Assembly: GCA_036785325.1 (NCBI GenBank)
Contig: JAXIVH010000015.1
Span: 660,014-724,013 of the forward strand
Length of the DNA stretch: 64,000 bases
From: Urophycis tenuis
Lineage: Eukaryota; Chordata; Actinopteri; Gadiformes; Phycidae
Direction: 5' to 3'
Shown: positions 1 through 10,992 of the stretch, in pieces
How the letters are laid out: each line of letters starts with the position of its first letter
Numbering within the stretch: position 1 is the first letter of the stretch
Position numbers and translations under genes: made by a program
The notes under the pieces: generated by a model
Seen by the model: the letters and a program-made list of their open reading frames with translations, nothing else
Database searches by the model: none
Told to the model about the DNA's origin: nothing

Positions 1-51
1 GGGATCGAGTGCAAGGGTGCAAAGGGTGCAAAGAGTCATTGACATTGTCAG

Positions 52-97
52 TGAGGGTGGGTGGGGGGGGGGGGGGGGGGGGGGTTGAGGGGGGTCC
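52..97. repeat. Poly-G tract
   Basis: A run of about 22 uninterrupted G residues within a G-rich stretch. It could form G-quadruplexes on the plus strand and is prone to length error in sequencing. No gene is adjacent. Confidence 0.8.
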
Positions 98-326
98 CGG
101 GCCTGTGGATTCATTGAGTTCGATATGTACATTACACAAAATCTAAAACTATTGTGTTGTGATTTGATGTTTCTCTATTTGAAGGCAACATCTGAGTTGA
201 AGACCAATGCTTCTGCTGATGTTGGAATTGCACCAGCTACTGGACTTGAACTTCTTTATAAAAGGGATATAGTTACCAACCTTTGGGGTTTCAGTCAGTC
301 TCTTGTCGTAGGCTGACTATTTGTAC

Positions 327-393
327 TCATATTTAGTCATTGAGCAGATGTCTTCATGCAAAGTGCATGAAGACATCTGCTCATATTTAGTCA
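327..393. repeat. Perfect 20-bp-arm hairpin flanked by 13-bp direct repeats
   Basis: Arms 341-360 and 364-383 are exact reverse complements with a 3-nt loop. The 13-mer TCATATTTAGTCA stands on both sides (327-339 and 381-393). The layout looks like a template-switch or snap-back replication product rather than a transposon, since no terminal repeats of a known family are present. Confidence 0.8.
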
Positions 394-518
394 AAATTTC
401 CAGGTGTTGTATGTTCCAAAGTTCGGACGAGCTATATCAATCAGGCACAAGCTTGCACATTTTTTATTTAGAATTGTTTTGTTAGTGTCTGTGGATAGCT
501 GGTTAGTGTAGTGTCCGG

Positions 519-690
519 GGGTGGCAGTAGTTCAGTGGGTAGGGCCGGTGGACAGAGCGGGTCGTCCACTAACTGTAGGGTCGGCGGTTCGATCCCCGTG
601 ATCCCCCCTCCTCCAACTGTCCACATGTTGAACCCCACAAATTTACTTATCGTAAGGTCGTCTGTTAAATGCCCCTTTACCCTTTAAGTC
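519..690 (+). mobile_element. tRNA-derived SINE
   Basis: The 5' part resembles a tRNA gene: an A-box-like segment near 533-545 and a B box (GGTTCGATCCC) near 586-596. It continues into a non-tRNA body ending near a segment reading TGTTAAATGCCCCTTT. A clearly related copy lies in the opposite orientation at about 46.3-46.5 kb. The match to a SINE family is from pattern; the name of the family was not determined. It is not counted as a functional tRNA gene because the body extends past the acceptor stem and a second dispersed copy exists. Confidence 0.7.
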
Positions 691-699
691 ATAATGTAA

Positions 700-2330
700 T
701 ATCTTTTATTATTCATATTTGGTTATCCTGCCTGGTCTCTTTAGCGTGTTTTTCAGGGGTAATGACAGCAATTTGTATGTACAGACATATATAAGACATA
801 CTGAATAAATGGCTAAACAAATACTGTTGTTAGTTCATTTGCTCACACTTTGAAAATAAATCTAAAGCAAATTGGTTTTGTTTTAGATTGTCAGTAGTCT
901 TTGAACACACCACAACCAATTTGCAACAAAATCTGAACCCTAACCGATGGTCAAATCCGAAATTCTTCATCTCAGAAATAAAATGGTCCACTGACATTTA
1001 CTTTTGAAGGGGTATTATTTGAAACAGGGCCCGAGACTCTGCCAATTACACATGTGAATTCTGACAACAAAGACCTCTCCCCTGCCAAATTTGCATCACT
1101 TATTCCTTCTTTCTATTCCCTCTTCTCTGGTCTTGTGTTCATCACAAAGTGACATCTATGACACCCTTGCATCAGGGTGTACAACAATGGTGCAAAATGA
1201 CAGTGTATCTCATTGGCTAAGCTAGAGAATATCTGTTTTGAGTTGATTACGTGTTGCCTGTTTGAACTGTTTAAGCGTTTGAAAGGGGTGGAAGTAAATC
1301 TATATAGCCATATATCCATATATCTATGCATTCAATACACAGGCTTACAACATCTGGCCAACAGTTTGTCAAAGACCACATAGCACCCAAAATCCAACTG
1401 ACCATTCTGATTCATTCTGATATTTAATTTGCCATTTTCTCAATGACAATTAAGTTTTCCTTTGATGATCCATGAAATCATTTAGGTGACCACCAAATAC
1501 ATTACAAAACTCTGTTCATTAGCCTTTATTCCCACAACGTGAATCGTGTGTCATCCTATACAGCTAATTTTGTCAGTGCACGTTTTGTTGCACAAGTGAC
1601 TAAATACACGTTTCATGTACCCGGCCAAACTTCTCACCTGCACACTTCCTGGTGTACCACAACAAAAAACACAGCGGTCACATTTCTCGTCATCTCATCT
1701 TTCATCCATTGTTTCACAACCTCTGGTCGGAACAAATGACCCATACTTATGAAATCCATTCTGTGCAAACCATCCCATGAAGTTACGTTGTGCATCACTC
1801 TTCCACAAGACTTGATCTCAAGTGGTGCAGCGCTTCAACAAAAGACCTTTTCAGCTCCTTTGTTTCCTCTTGAGACAATGACAGAGGCTACTGTGTGATG
1901 ATCGCTGATGATCGCTGATCGCGAAGAAACGAGGTATACCGCAACACAACACTGGCAATGACGGTGAAGTATGTCTTGTATGTTTGGGGAATATGGTTTC
2001 TTGTTGGTTCAAAATTGACAACGAAAACAATGGCTATCTATTGCTTGCCCTCTTACCTGTTACTTAGATGGCCAACTTCCTTGTTCAGCTGAGTTTCAGG
2101 GAAATGCATCAGTTTCTAAGTGACAGTCCACACACACAAACAAATCAACATGCCTCATAACATCTGTCAAACTGAACCGAGTATCTTCCAAAGTGCTAAT
2201 CTACAATGAATCGAACTAGGTGTAGGTGTCAGCATTTTGTCAGCATAAAACTAAAATCTAGAACAAAAGGGCTGCGAGGATGAATATATAGCATGGACAA
2301 TCCACATGCATGCGCATTAAAGTGAACATT
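700..2330. other. Noncoding stretch without recognisable gene
   Basis: AT-rich intergenic DNA. Only short scattered open frames without domains or codon structure are present, and no splice-linked coding series could be built on either strand. Confidence 0.6.
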
Positions 2331-2640
2331 TATTTAGAGCCCCCCCTGAATGTGTGAGGTCAGGCTACCAGGGGGGGCTCGTGACCCTCTCAGGGGAGCC
2401 CAGCTCCCCTCAGCTCCCCCGTCATTCAGACCATGAGCATAGATATAATCAAGCTTTGCTGACACCACGCAATGATTTTTATTTATCTATTAGTTTATTT
2501 GTCAGGGACAATGCAGCGCACATTATTACATACATAGCTATCACAGTCAATGCCATAACAATGTCTGTAGATGTGTTACACAAAAGGTTTCTAGCCATTT
2601 GGCTAATAACCCCAGTCCCTGGTCAGACCTTTCTAAAACC

Positions 2641-3083
2641 CAACCTGGTCTCACAGGAACCCGTGACACAGCCACGGACGCTTAACTTAACAAAATCCGT
2701 GGCGGGCCCACGGAATCACTGACATTTCTGTGACACGGACTTCGCTCCAATGCAAGTTAATGACGCTCATATCAACTGACTTTTAGAACTTTGGACTACA
2801 TTAAAATTGAATAATTACAGTAGGCCTACTTTCAGAACTGCATATTTGTCGTAGGCTTAAATTATGCCTTCATTTAAGTGGGATATGTAATAATCGATGG
2901 ATGGTATAGTGAGCCTACGTTGACTTTTTTTTTTACCCGGTTGTGTCTATAACGTTCTTATCCATCTCATGTCATCCATTTCCGTGAGTTTCACAGAAAT
3001 GTCAGTGATTCTGTGGGCCCACCACGGATTTTGTTAAGTTAAGCGTCTGTGGCTATTTCACGGATTCCTGTGAGACCATGTTG
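2641..3083. mobile_element. 443-bp non-autonomous TIR element (hAT-like MITE)
   Basis: About 95 bp at the left end (from CAACCTGGTCTCACAGGAA) is repeated as its reverse complement at the right end, with a handful of mismatches. The flanks are CTAAAACC (2633-2640) and CTAAAAAC (3084-3091), an 8-bp duplication with one mismatch. An 8-bp duplication fits hAT-superfamily insertion. There is no transposase inside, so it would depend on one supplied in trans. Confidence 0.7.
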
Positions 3084-3156
3084 CTAAAAACATGTTGTAG
3101 TCTAAAAGTATTCTAAAACTTGTAGTATACATGTGCATACACCTCTCTATAAGATA

Positions 3157-3300
3157 AGATAAGATCCTTTATTAATCCCCCTTAGGAGGAATTCACATTG
3201 ACCAGCAGTACAAGGGGATAGAGGAGTGCAATAGAAGACTGAGTATAGACAATAAACACTAAACAATAAATAGATTTACCTAAATTAAGATAAGATTATA
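3157..3300 (-). mobile_element. Retroelement 3'-tail fragment
   Basis: A repeated AAGAT-type tail followed by a segment reading TTTATTAATCCCCCTTAGGAGG matches the reverse orientation of common fish LINE or SINE 3' ends. Only the tail is visible and the family is not assigned. Confidence 0.4.
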
Positions 3301-3833
3301 TGTGAGCTCTTAGAATCAGGTCAGATGAAAAAAAGAAAACCATATACATACATAGTAGTCATCATTGAGATGAACAGTGCAAATTGGTAGATGAACATAC
3401 ATAGTCATCATTGAGATGAACAGTGCAATTGGTAGATGATGGTATGGTATACACATAAAGACCAACAAAACATCAAGGGTAATCATAGTGTTCATACCCT
3501 AACCATACACATCAGAACAACCACAACATACATAGGAACATCACAAACAGCAAGTCACGTAACACAACCCCCAGACACCAAGCCGCCCGCAAACTCTCAC
3601 TCATACGGACAGCCAGTCACAACGTACACAAATTCAATAACACAGACAGCAAATCACACACGATACAACACTCAGATACCTAGCCGCCCGCAAACTCTTA
3701 CCTATGTGAACAGCCAGTCACACACACACACAACATACAACAACACAGACAACAAAACATCACATCACGTATGAGACAACCCCCAGATACCCAACCGCCC
3801 GCAAACTGTCACCAGATGCGAACAGCCAGGCAT

Positions 3834-3850
3834 CTACACACACACACACA

Positions 3851-3911
<61 letters not shown>

Positions 3912-3915
3912 AGCG
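3834..3915. repeat. (AC)n joined head-on to (GT)n
   Basis: About nine AC units run directly into about 25 GT units, then GC-rich GCGCGCG. Because AC and GT are complementary, the junction can fold as a hairpin. Confidence 0.85.
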
Positions 3916-3949
3916 TGTGTGTCTTAGTGGTCACATCCCTGATTTACTT

Positions 3950-4444
3950 TCAGCCAGTGTTAACCTTACTGTTAAATGTTTTCAGTTCTGTTTGTGTCTT
4001 TAGTTCTATCGGTAAGTCGTTCCAAAAGCAGGTTTCTATTACTGAAAAACACGACTGGCCGAAAGAAGTTTTACGCCCCACTACTGTACAGTTACCGCCC
4101 ACTGCTCCCCTTGTGGCCGCGCTCCTTGCCTTTGTTTTTGTGACAAATGGACAAAGTACGGAGGGCGCCAGATTATTTGCACATTTAAAAATTATTTTTA
4201 GAAAAGAAAACTTAATAAAACTGTCAAAACTTAATAACTTATATTTTTGTAAAATTAAACAGTGATGTGATGTTCTTGGTTTCTGGTCCATTATTTTCAG
4301 TGCCTGTTTGTATAATGATGTGAGTGGTTTGACGGTTGTCTGGGAGGCTTGGCCCCATACGGTAATACAGTATGATAATTGAGAGAGTATCATTGCATGA
4401 AAGAACAATAAAGCTGTCTTGACCGGTAAGTGATGTCTTATCAA
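3950..4444 (-). pseudogene. C-terminal fragment of a non-LTR retrotransposon reverse transcriptase
   Basis: The minus-strand translation of about 164 residues has the layout of the region after the RT catalytic core in Jockey-type LINEs: a stretch with SQLSYCITVWG, then LYKQALKIM, and a final block with FWNDLPIEL. The RT core is missing, so it is a 5'-truncated copy. The simple repeat at 3834-3915 abuts its 3' side. Family assignment within the Jockey superfamily is uncertain. Confidence 0.65.
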
Positions 4445-4504
4445 TCTGAAGCAGTTCAGGTTTGTCCGGACAGTCTTGCATTGTTGTGAGTCTAAAATAA
4501 TACA

Positions 4505-5041
4505 TTTAGATTTATTATTTTAGACTTAAATTTATAAATTTATTTAAATTTATTTTAAAAATAAAATTTTCATCAGTTATTAAGGGAGTGAATTGAGCTG
4601 TGAGAATAGTGATTGCACCTGTCTGAGCCTATATTGTGACTTCAGACCCCTCCTGTCTCATTTCGCACCAACGAGGACATCTCTATCTTATCTACAGTAT
4701 CTTGAATTGGATTTGATATTTTTCTATGAATAACTGTGAGCTGTGCTGTCATATTTCCAAAGATGAATTCAAGGTCCATTTCTTTTCCAATCTTTTACTC
4801 CAAACCAAATCAACACCATACTGCTTCGTTTGTGAATTTTGTAACCACGTTAGATAATGCATATTTCACTGAAGCTACCTATACAATCAGGAGTGCCCCT
4901 AAAGATTCCACCTTTGACATGTCCAACATGTCAACAGATACAATCATGCAACCATGGGTCATTTCATCTGACAGCGCAACAAAGGATGCGCACAGAAAAT
5001 CAACAGTGGAATCGTGGAAAAGGACACAGTTACTCCGTTGT

Positions 5042-5082
<41 letters not shown>

Positions 5083-5215
5083 CGTGCATGCGTGTGCCCT
5101 TTCTGTACTGGTGTGTGCTCTGGAGCCGCATTCCTCTTCCTTGCCACCACCTCAAGCATGCACACAAACAATGAAGGAGGGGTTTCCTGACGCAGCCCTA
5201 AATGATCAGAGATCC
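4505..5215. other. Noncoding upstream region with (GT)n
   Basis: AT-rich sequence followed by a (GT)n run at about 5042-5077. No coding series is supported. Its right end merges into the promoter of the astacin gene. Confidence 0.5.
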
Positions 5216-5224
5216 TCCCTTGGT

Positions 5225-5231
5225 CTATAAA
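5225..5231 (+). promoter_or_regulatory. TATA box of the astacin gene
   Basis: TATAAAT lies about 50 bp before a good donor (gtaagg at 5281) that would end a noncoding first exon. The matching acceptor lies in the T-rich tract before 5379. This predicts a start near 5255 and a 5'-UTR intron before the coding start at 5447. Confidence 0.6.
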
Positions 5232-5280
5232 TTAAGGGGGCCGGAGGCTCCTGTGTGCAGCCTTCAACACTCCTGAAGAG

Positions 5281-5378
5281 GTAAGGGGATCCCTTTTTAT
5301 CTTGCTGTCAACCTCTGTACATTGGGCATGCTGACACACAACAGCTGTGCTCACCTACTGCTGTCTCTTTCGTTTTAG
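5281..5378 (+). other. 5'-UTR intron of the astacin gene (inferred)
   Basis: Donor gtaagg follows AAGAG at 5276-5280, and a pyrimidine-rich acceptor (cgttttag) ends at about 5378. Inferred from splice signals only. Confidence 0.5.
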
Positions 5379-5446
5379 CCCAAATCTCTGCAGATCTTTG
5401 GACCGAAGCAGAAGGAAAGATACAGTGGTTGGAGCCGGGCATCGTC

Positions 5447-6734
5447 ATGACATCCTTCGTCGCTCTCGCACTCGTCCTCTCTCTGGTGTCCATTCCCGTC
5501 TTCTCCATGCCCACCGTAAGACTCTCTGTCTCTCTGTATCTCTCTTCCTCTCACTCTATCGTGCATTAATATCAAATTAAAGAAAGGGGAACAATATTGT
5601 GTGCACATACAGGCACACACACACACACGCATGCACGCACGCAGACGCACAAGTCCACAAGCACACGTGCACAAATACCTCCATGTGTTTTTTTCCCCCC
5701 ATGCAGGGCAAAAGCGATAGATTTTATGGGGAAGATGATGAAAATGAGTTGGGTGAGTTGTACTGTCAGCAAACATGCTGGCCCTGACCACCACAGTTCT
5801 GTTTGTGCTAAGCAGAGGGCAACATAATGCATGTGGCTTTTGAATAAGCCCCTGCGACGCATATCGACGATGTCTCCTGAACGCGCTTTTTCAGGTGATC
5901 CTGATGTCATGGCCCCACAGGAGGGGGCCGCGGACGTCATCGAGGCTGTGAACGCCAGACTAGGTTTGTGGTGGTCCCATGTGGAGGGGGGGGGGGGCAC
6001 AGACCTCGGTCAGCGTGACTCATTCATCCTCCTCTGGTCCCCATGATGCGTCCTGACATACATGTCAATATGCATTCCTACAGACAGATTGAGGGGAGGA
6101 ACTCCCATCCTATACGGCGACGTGGCCCAGAGTGTTGCCAAACGGAACGCAGATCCCTGCACGGCCACGGGCTGCACCTGGCCCAGGAGCAGCGACGGTT
6201 TAGTCTACGTGCCGTTCACCATCTCCTCGCGCTACAGTAATCCAATGTCCAGTCAATCGGCAAAACGGCAGCGGCCGCTGCGCGTTCTATGCGGGGCCGC
6301 GGTCAACGGCGGGTTTGGCCTCATCCGACTCATCCCGCCTCTCTGTCTCTGTTAAGGCCCCGCTGAGCGGCGGGTCATCACTCAAAGCCTGTGGACGTTC
6401 CACCCAATCTCCTGCATTCGCTTCGTCCCGCGGAACAATCAACGTGACTACCTCGATTTCGTTCCTCTCACTGGGTAGGGACGCACGTCGCTGCACACAC
6501 ACATACTCCTCCATCGTCTTTCTATTGTTTGTTCACAGAGTTCTGCTTGTGTGTGTGTGAGAGTGTGTGCGCACCTGTGTGTGTGTGTGTGTGTGTGTGC
6601 CTGTGTATGTTTGTGTGTGTGTGTGTGTGCCTGTGTATGTTTGTGTGTGTGTGTGTGCCTGTGTATGTTTGTGTGTGCGCACCTGTGTGTGTTTGTGTGT
6701 GTGTGTGCCTCTGTATGTTTGTGAGAGTGTGTGC

Positions 6735-6777
<43 letters not shown>

Positions 6778-6835
6778 TGTGTGTGCCTGTGTATATTTGT
6801 GTGTGTGTGTGTGTGTGTGTGTGCCTGTGTATGTT

Positions 6836-6914
<79 letters not shown>

Positions 6915-7764
6915 GTGTGTGTGTGTGTTTCTGTATGTGACAGGTGCTGGTCCTACATAGGTCGTCAGGAAGGAGGCCAGATGGTGTCCATCCAAAAGAA
7001 CGGGTGCGTTGTCCGAGGTGCGATCCAGCATGAGATTCTGCACGCCATGGGCTTCCACCACGAGCAGGCTCGCTCTGACCGGGACCGTTTTGTCAACATC
7101 TTAACCGAGAACATTCAGCCAGGTAACCCCACTTATCCCAGCAACTGCCTACTTTCTTTAACAGAGATAAGAATAGAACAAGGGGAGAGGGAGGTTGACA
7201 GACGTTAAATTATGTTTCACGATTGCATTACAATTTTCTTTTTTTAAATGTGATTTCACAGTTATCACAGCTTAGATTCATGTATTCGCCATTAAAAGAA
7301 GGTTGGCAGTAAATGTATGAATACAATAATATTGACACCACAATACAATACCTTCATTTTTATCTCTCTTTCTCAATAGACAAATTGAACAATTTTGTTA
7401 AGGTGAATACAAACAACCTGGGCACGCCATATGACTACAACTCCATCATGCATTATGGCAGGTCAGTGTGTGTGCATGCATCATTCAATTTGCACACATA
7501 ATACTTTTTTTTTTTATTGTGTCACATATTGTACATGCCTGTCCTGTTAATGCTATTTGAATGGTATAATAACAGGCACATACAGTGTGTTCCTACATCT
7601 AATTGTTCATCCTCTGCTGCAGATATGCCTTCTCCAAGCTAAGAGGAGTTCTGCCGACCATCATTCCCAAGCCTGATTCCACGGTGCCCATCGGAAAAGC
7701 CACAGAGATGAGCGCCAACGACATCCAACGACTCAACGCGCTTTACCGATGTGGCGGCTGGTGA
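5447..7764 (+). CDS. Astacin-family zinc metalloprotease (hatching-enzyme / six-cysteine type)
   Basis: Eight coding exons join in phase: 5447-5515, 5707-5752, 5895-5963, 6084-6236, 6357-6474, 6944-7122, 7380-7461 and 7623-7764, giving 285 residues. Residues 1-20 form a signal peptide; a short propeptide ends near AKR (80-82). The zinc motif HEILHAMGFHHE (181-192) supplies His181, His185, His191 and catalytic Glu182. The Met-turn SIMHY has Met235 and the zinc-side Tyr237. An extra cysteine pair, Cys87 and Cys92 (DPC...GCTW), marks the fish six-cysteine astacin/hatching-enzyme group. There is no C-terminal MAM, EGF or CUB domain, as expected. All catalytic residues are intact. A (TG)-rich tract of about 390 bp fills intron 5. 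Many teleost HCE genes are intronless; this one keeps its introns, so it is a less derived member. Nephrosin-like is the main alternative. Substrate is not determinable. Confidence 0.9.
6547..6930 (+). repeat. (TG)n-rich compound microsatellite in astacin intron 5
   Basis: Long TG runs are broken by a repeated CTGTGTATGTT-type module and by GCGCACC. The tract ends only about 14 bp before the acceptor of exon 6, so it partly takes the place of an ordinary polypyrimidine tract. Confidence 0.9.
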
Positions 7765-8215
7765 AGAATATTCTAGGTGGGGCTGTGCCATATTCAGTCA
7801 ATTTCAGTAACCATCCCAATACATTGAACACAAACTACAGGAAACCAGTGCTCCGTGAAATAGTCAATAATTATTTAATGCCAATATTAAAAAGTTGAGG
7901 CATTGTAACACAAAACATAAACAACATATTGCACAAACACAAGCTTTCCATTTTTTCATTTGAAATTGAATTAGTAGTCACACTGTCTTTCTCTCCTCTG
8001 TCGTTCTCTCTGCTAACTCCAGATGGATCCCGCGGTGCTGCTCGCTCATCATGTGTCCCGCGACGACCTCCGTCTCCTATTGTAATGGGGAATTATGTGG
8101 TTATCTATCCTTTCTGTGACGAGCGTGTTTCGTGTGCTTACTTTGTCGTTAATGACTTCTTAGGGATAAAAGTGTAACAACCCATCTGCCCATTCTGCTC
8201 TTGGAAGACATACTT

Positions 8216-8221
8216 AATAAA
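8216..8221 (+). terminator. Probable polyadenylation signal of the astacin gene
   Basis: AATAAA. An acceptor-like CTAACTCCAG near 8022 suggests a 3'-UTR intron between the stop codon and this signal. Inferred. Confidence 0.4.
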
Positions 8222-8419
8222 TGCTGTTTGCAAACTGGCCTTGCGTATCTATCTTCCAAGTCTCGGGATAGACTTGCTGCAAAAGTCTGGGTTTGGGGAG
8301 AGTTTGGATGCAACAACAGACCCCAAAGCTTGTGCGGTAACACTCACACTCACTAACAATGTGGAACAGCCACAGAACCTCACCCCAGAACCTCACGACG
8401 GTACAAATGCACAACTCTG

Positions 8420-9300
8420 GTGATTGGTACTTATTCAGGCCTAAGAACCAGATTTAAGGTGTAGGAAACATATGACAAGGTCAGTAAGGTGCATTAGTTC
8501 CCATTCAAACGCAATCACTCACCCTGTGAGATCATGTGCATTGTATTGGTGTGTCTATGAGCTGGATGATTTTGTAGGGAGGTCAATACTCGATGAGTGT
8601 GAGGCCACTATGTTCAGGGCACACTGTGGTGTAGGCCCACACCTTTGTGAAATACATTTTGGCACAGCGGATGTTGAGTTCATGTTTTACTCTATGCATG
8701 AATTAACTTGCATGATTGATGGCCCCAACTTGTGTTGTAGGATCAACAGCATGGCTGGGATGACATTGGACAGGAGTGATGTGGCCCAACCACCACACTG
8801 TAGACAATAGTTTAAATAAAGAGTCCATTGTGTAGCAGGTAGAGATATATCCCTTTCAGAGAGATGTGGGTGTTACCTCAATTATATTTGAGAGTATATA
8901 TTTGGAGGTCTGGGAAGTTCCTTTCATTTCCTGCATGTTGTTTCAGCTTCTAGCAGATGCCAGGTATAAGCTTTGTTTGCTAACTTGGCATTTAACAGTA
9001 GCTCACCCACATGCTTACATTCAGGTGTCAAGCACCTATTGTTAGTACTGTTTTATTATTCCTCCACATTCTCAGTTCAGCATGTTCCCCTTGCTCGCTT
9101 TTTATGTAACTTTTTACATTGATTGACATTGGTGCCAATAGATGAAATACCTATTTGAACAAAGCTCAAGGACCACCAATAGGTAAAAATTGCACTTTGG
9201 CACTTGTAGCACTTTGGCTACATTGGACAATTGGCAATGAATTGTCTATTAAAAGGCTTTGTTGCCGTTTCACTTGATCCTATAATTCTGGGACTGCTGT
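8420..9300. other. Noncoding stretch
   Basis: No recognisable gene. One open frame of 112 codons at 8472-8810 has no recognisable domain and no supporting signals. Confidence 0.5.
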
Positions 9301-9307
9301 TGTTGTT

Positions 9308-9343
9308 GTATGTAGAGTAGAGCTTGTGCTCTACTCTACATAC
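9308..9343. repeat. Perfect 16-bp-arm hairpin
   Basis: Arms 9308-9323 and 9328-9343 are exact reverse complements with loop TTGT. It abuts the left target duplication of the solo LTR. Confidence 0.85.
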
Positions 9344-9349
9344 TTTTAC

Positions 9350-9780
9350 TGTTATGTCTCGTCAAGTTTGTTGAATTTAGTTATGTTCAGTGTTTTGTGT
9401 TCATGCGCTTCCCGTTTTATTTTGTACTCACCTCTTCCCTCTCGTTTCAGACCCACACTTCCTCCCTTGGTTAGTTTCCCGCCTTTGTAATTGTCTGCCA
9501 CGCCCCTGATTGGTTTCACCTGTGTTCACTCCCCTCTGGTATAAATAGTCCTTGCCTCCCTTTGTCTTTGTCAGTTCGTGTTGTTCGCTTCAGTGTGTGC
9601 TTGCCGAGGGTTGCTGCTCAGTAGCTATCTCATGTTCATGGTCTGGTGAGAATTAAGTTTGTTTTTGATCCTCTTCGAGAGCGCCTTTTATTAATCCTTT
9701 TTTTGTAAATAAATACCTTTTTTTGGTTAAAACCCTGAGTCGTGCACTTGAGTCCCTCAGAACTGTCTCAGGTCGTGACA
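9350..9780 (+). mobile_element. Solo LTR of an LTR retrotransposon
   Basis: The 431-bp element begins TGTTATG and ends CGTGACA, and is flanked by the 5-bp direct repeat TTTAC (9345-9349 and 9781-9785). It contains a TATA-type promoter (GGTATAAATAG near 9538) and a downstream polyadenylation signal (AATAAA near 9709), in the order expected for U3-R-U5 on the plus strand. There is no internal region, so it is the product of recombination between two LTRs. The 5-bp duplication suits Gypsy-type or ERV-type integrases; the family is not resolved. Confidence 0.8.
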
Positions 9781-9785
9781 TTTAC

Positions 9786-10495
9786 CTAATTCTCCTAGAC
9801 AATGCATCCTATTGGAAGCAGACCACCTTTATTTGATGTCCTAGACTGTCTTTAGTGAAGGTTATCTAGAGTTAAGAAATGTGAAAGAATGTTTGCTACG
9901 GCTGATGTGTATTGGTGTACTGGGTTTTAGGCCACAAAACCAGGCAGTGGGCGTATCTTTGAGAGAAATGACAATAAAAACACAAAATGAATCATAAAAC
10001 CTATGCTGATGGTCTGATTTGAAACAAACCAACGTCATAACACTTGGCATTAATGTTACATCTCAAGTAATATTAAGTTGGTGGGTGCCATGCCCCAAAA
10101 AGGAAATAAATATTTTAAGTAAAGTTATGGTGGGTGTTTGTCTCCCTCCGTATCGATTCATATAGGTCAAGATCAGATATTGAAAATGTTGTCCAATTGC
10201 CAATAGGGGGCTCTATACTTACCAAGTGAACCACAACATTAACATGACTGTATTTACTATAGTTTTTGACCTTTGACCTATACCACACGGTCATTCCCCT
10301 ACTGGTTATTAATGGAATACATGTGCTAAACAGATTAATCAACCGATTAAAAAAAATAGTTTTGCATCGACGCCCCCAGAGGCCGTGTTTTTACTATAAT
10401 CTCTATAGTTCGTAACATTTTCATTGAGAATCAGTAGGCTACCAAAGGCAACGGTGTCGCTCACTTATATAAAAAAAAATATTTTATTGCGAATG
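9786..10495. other. Noncoding stretch
   Basis: No gene or clear repeat recognised. Confidence 0.5.
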
Positions 10496-10496
10496 C

Positions 10497-10545
10497 CTAA
10501 TGTCACAGGTTACTCTGATGTCCCAACAGAGCAACCTGTGAAAGA
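10497..10545. repeat. Imperfect hairpin upstream of prkab1
   Basis: CACAGGTTACTCTG and CAGAGCAACCTGTG pair with one mismatch around a loop of about nine bases. Confidence 0.5.
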
Positions 10546-10992
10546 CAGATGGTGAGAGGTTTTGACAGCAGCTCAGGAGAAGCGTCTAGATTCAGAAGAC
10601 TGTAGAGCAGCCTACTGGGCGCTGCTGCAGGAGGCGGAAGAGGCTGAGCTTCGGCCGGCGGAACACTTCACAAGGTTCCAGTCAGGTTAATGGCGTAGGA
10701 CTTTGATTGTATAGTGCGACTTTTAAAGAAACAAGAGGTAAGAAAGGAAGCCTAAACGTGAATCTCAAAGACACATATTTACAAGGCATTGACATTGCAA
10801 CGCTACACTCAATAAGTCAGTATTTTATATAAACACGGAAACAACGAGCGAACAACGTTTCGTGTTGTCTGTAGTAGTGGTAGTAGCGTTTCAATAGCTA
10901 ACACACGCCTATTGAATTCAGTGTATGGCTAACGAAGATTTAAAGTTCTGTAGTTTGTTAAGGCTCTTGTTGTGGCGGACCTGTGACCAGAG

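Noticed and set aside
519..610. Possible tRNA gene from A and B boxes
   Set aside because: The sequence continues into a SINE body and a related copy exists at 46.3 kb; the arms do not fold as a clean cloverleaf by eye.
6448..7061. Long open frames of His-Thr or Cys-Val repeats across the TG tract
   Set aside because: They are products of (TG)n read without stops, in an intron of the astacin gene.
8472..8810. 112-codon open frame between the astacin gene and the solo LTR
   Set aside because: No recognisable domain, signal peptide, splice partner or promoter; length is within what chance allows.
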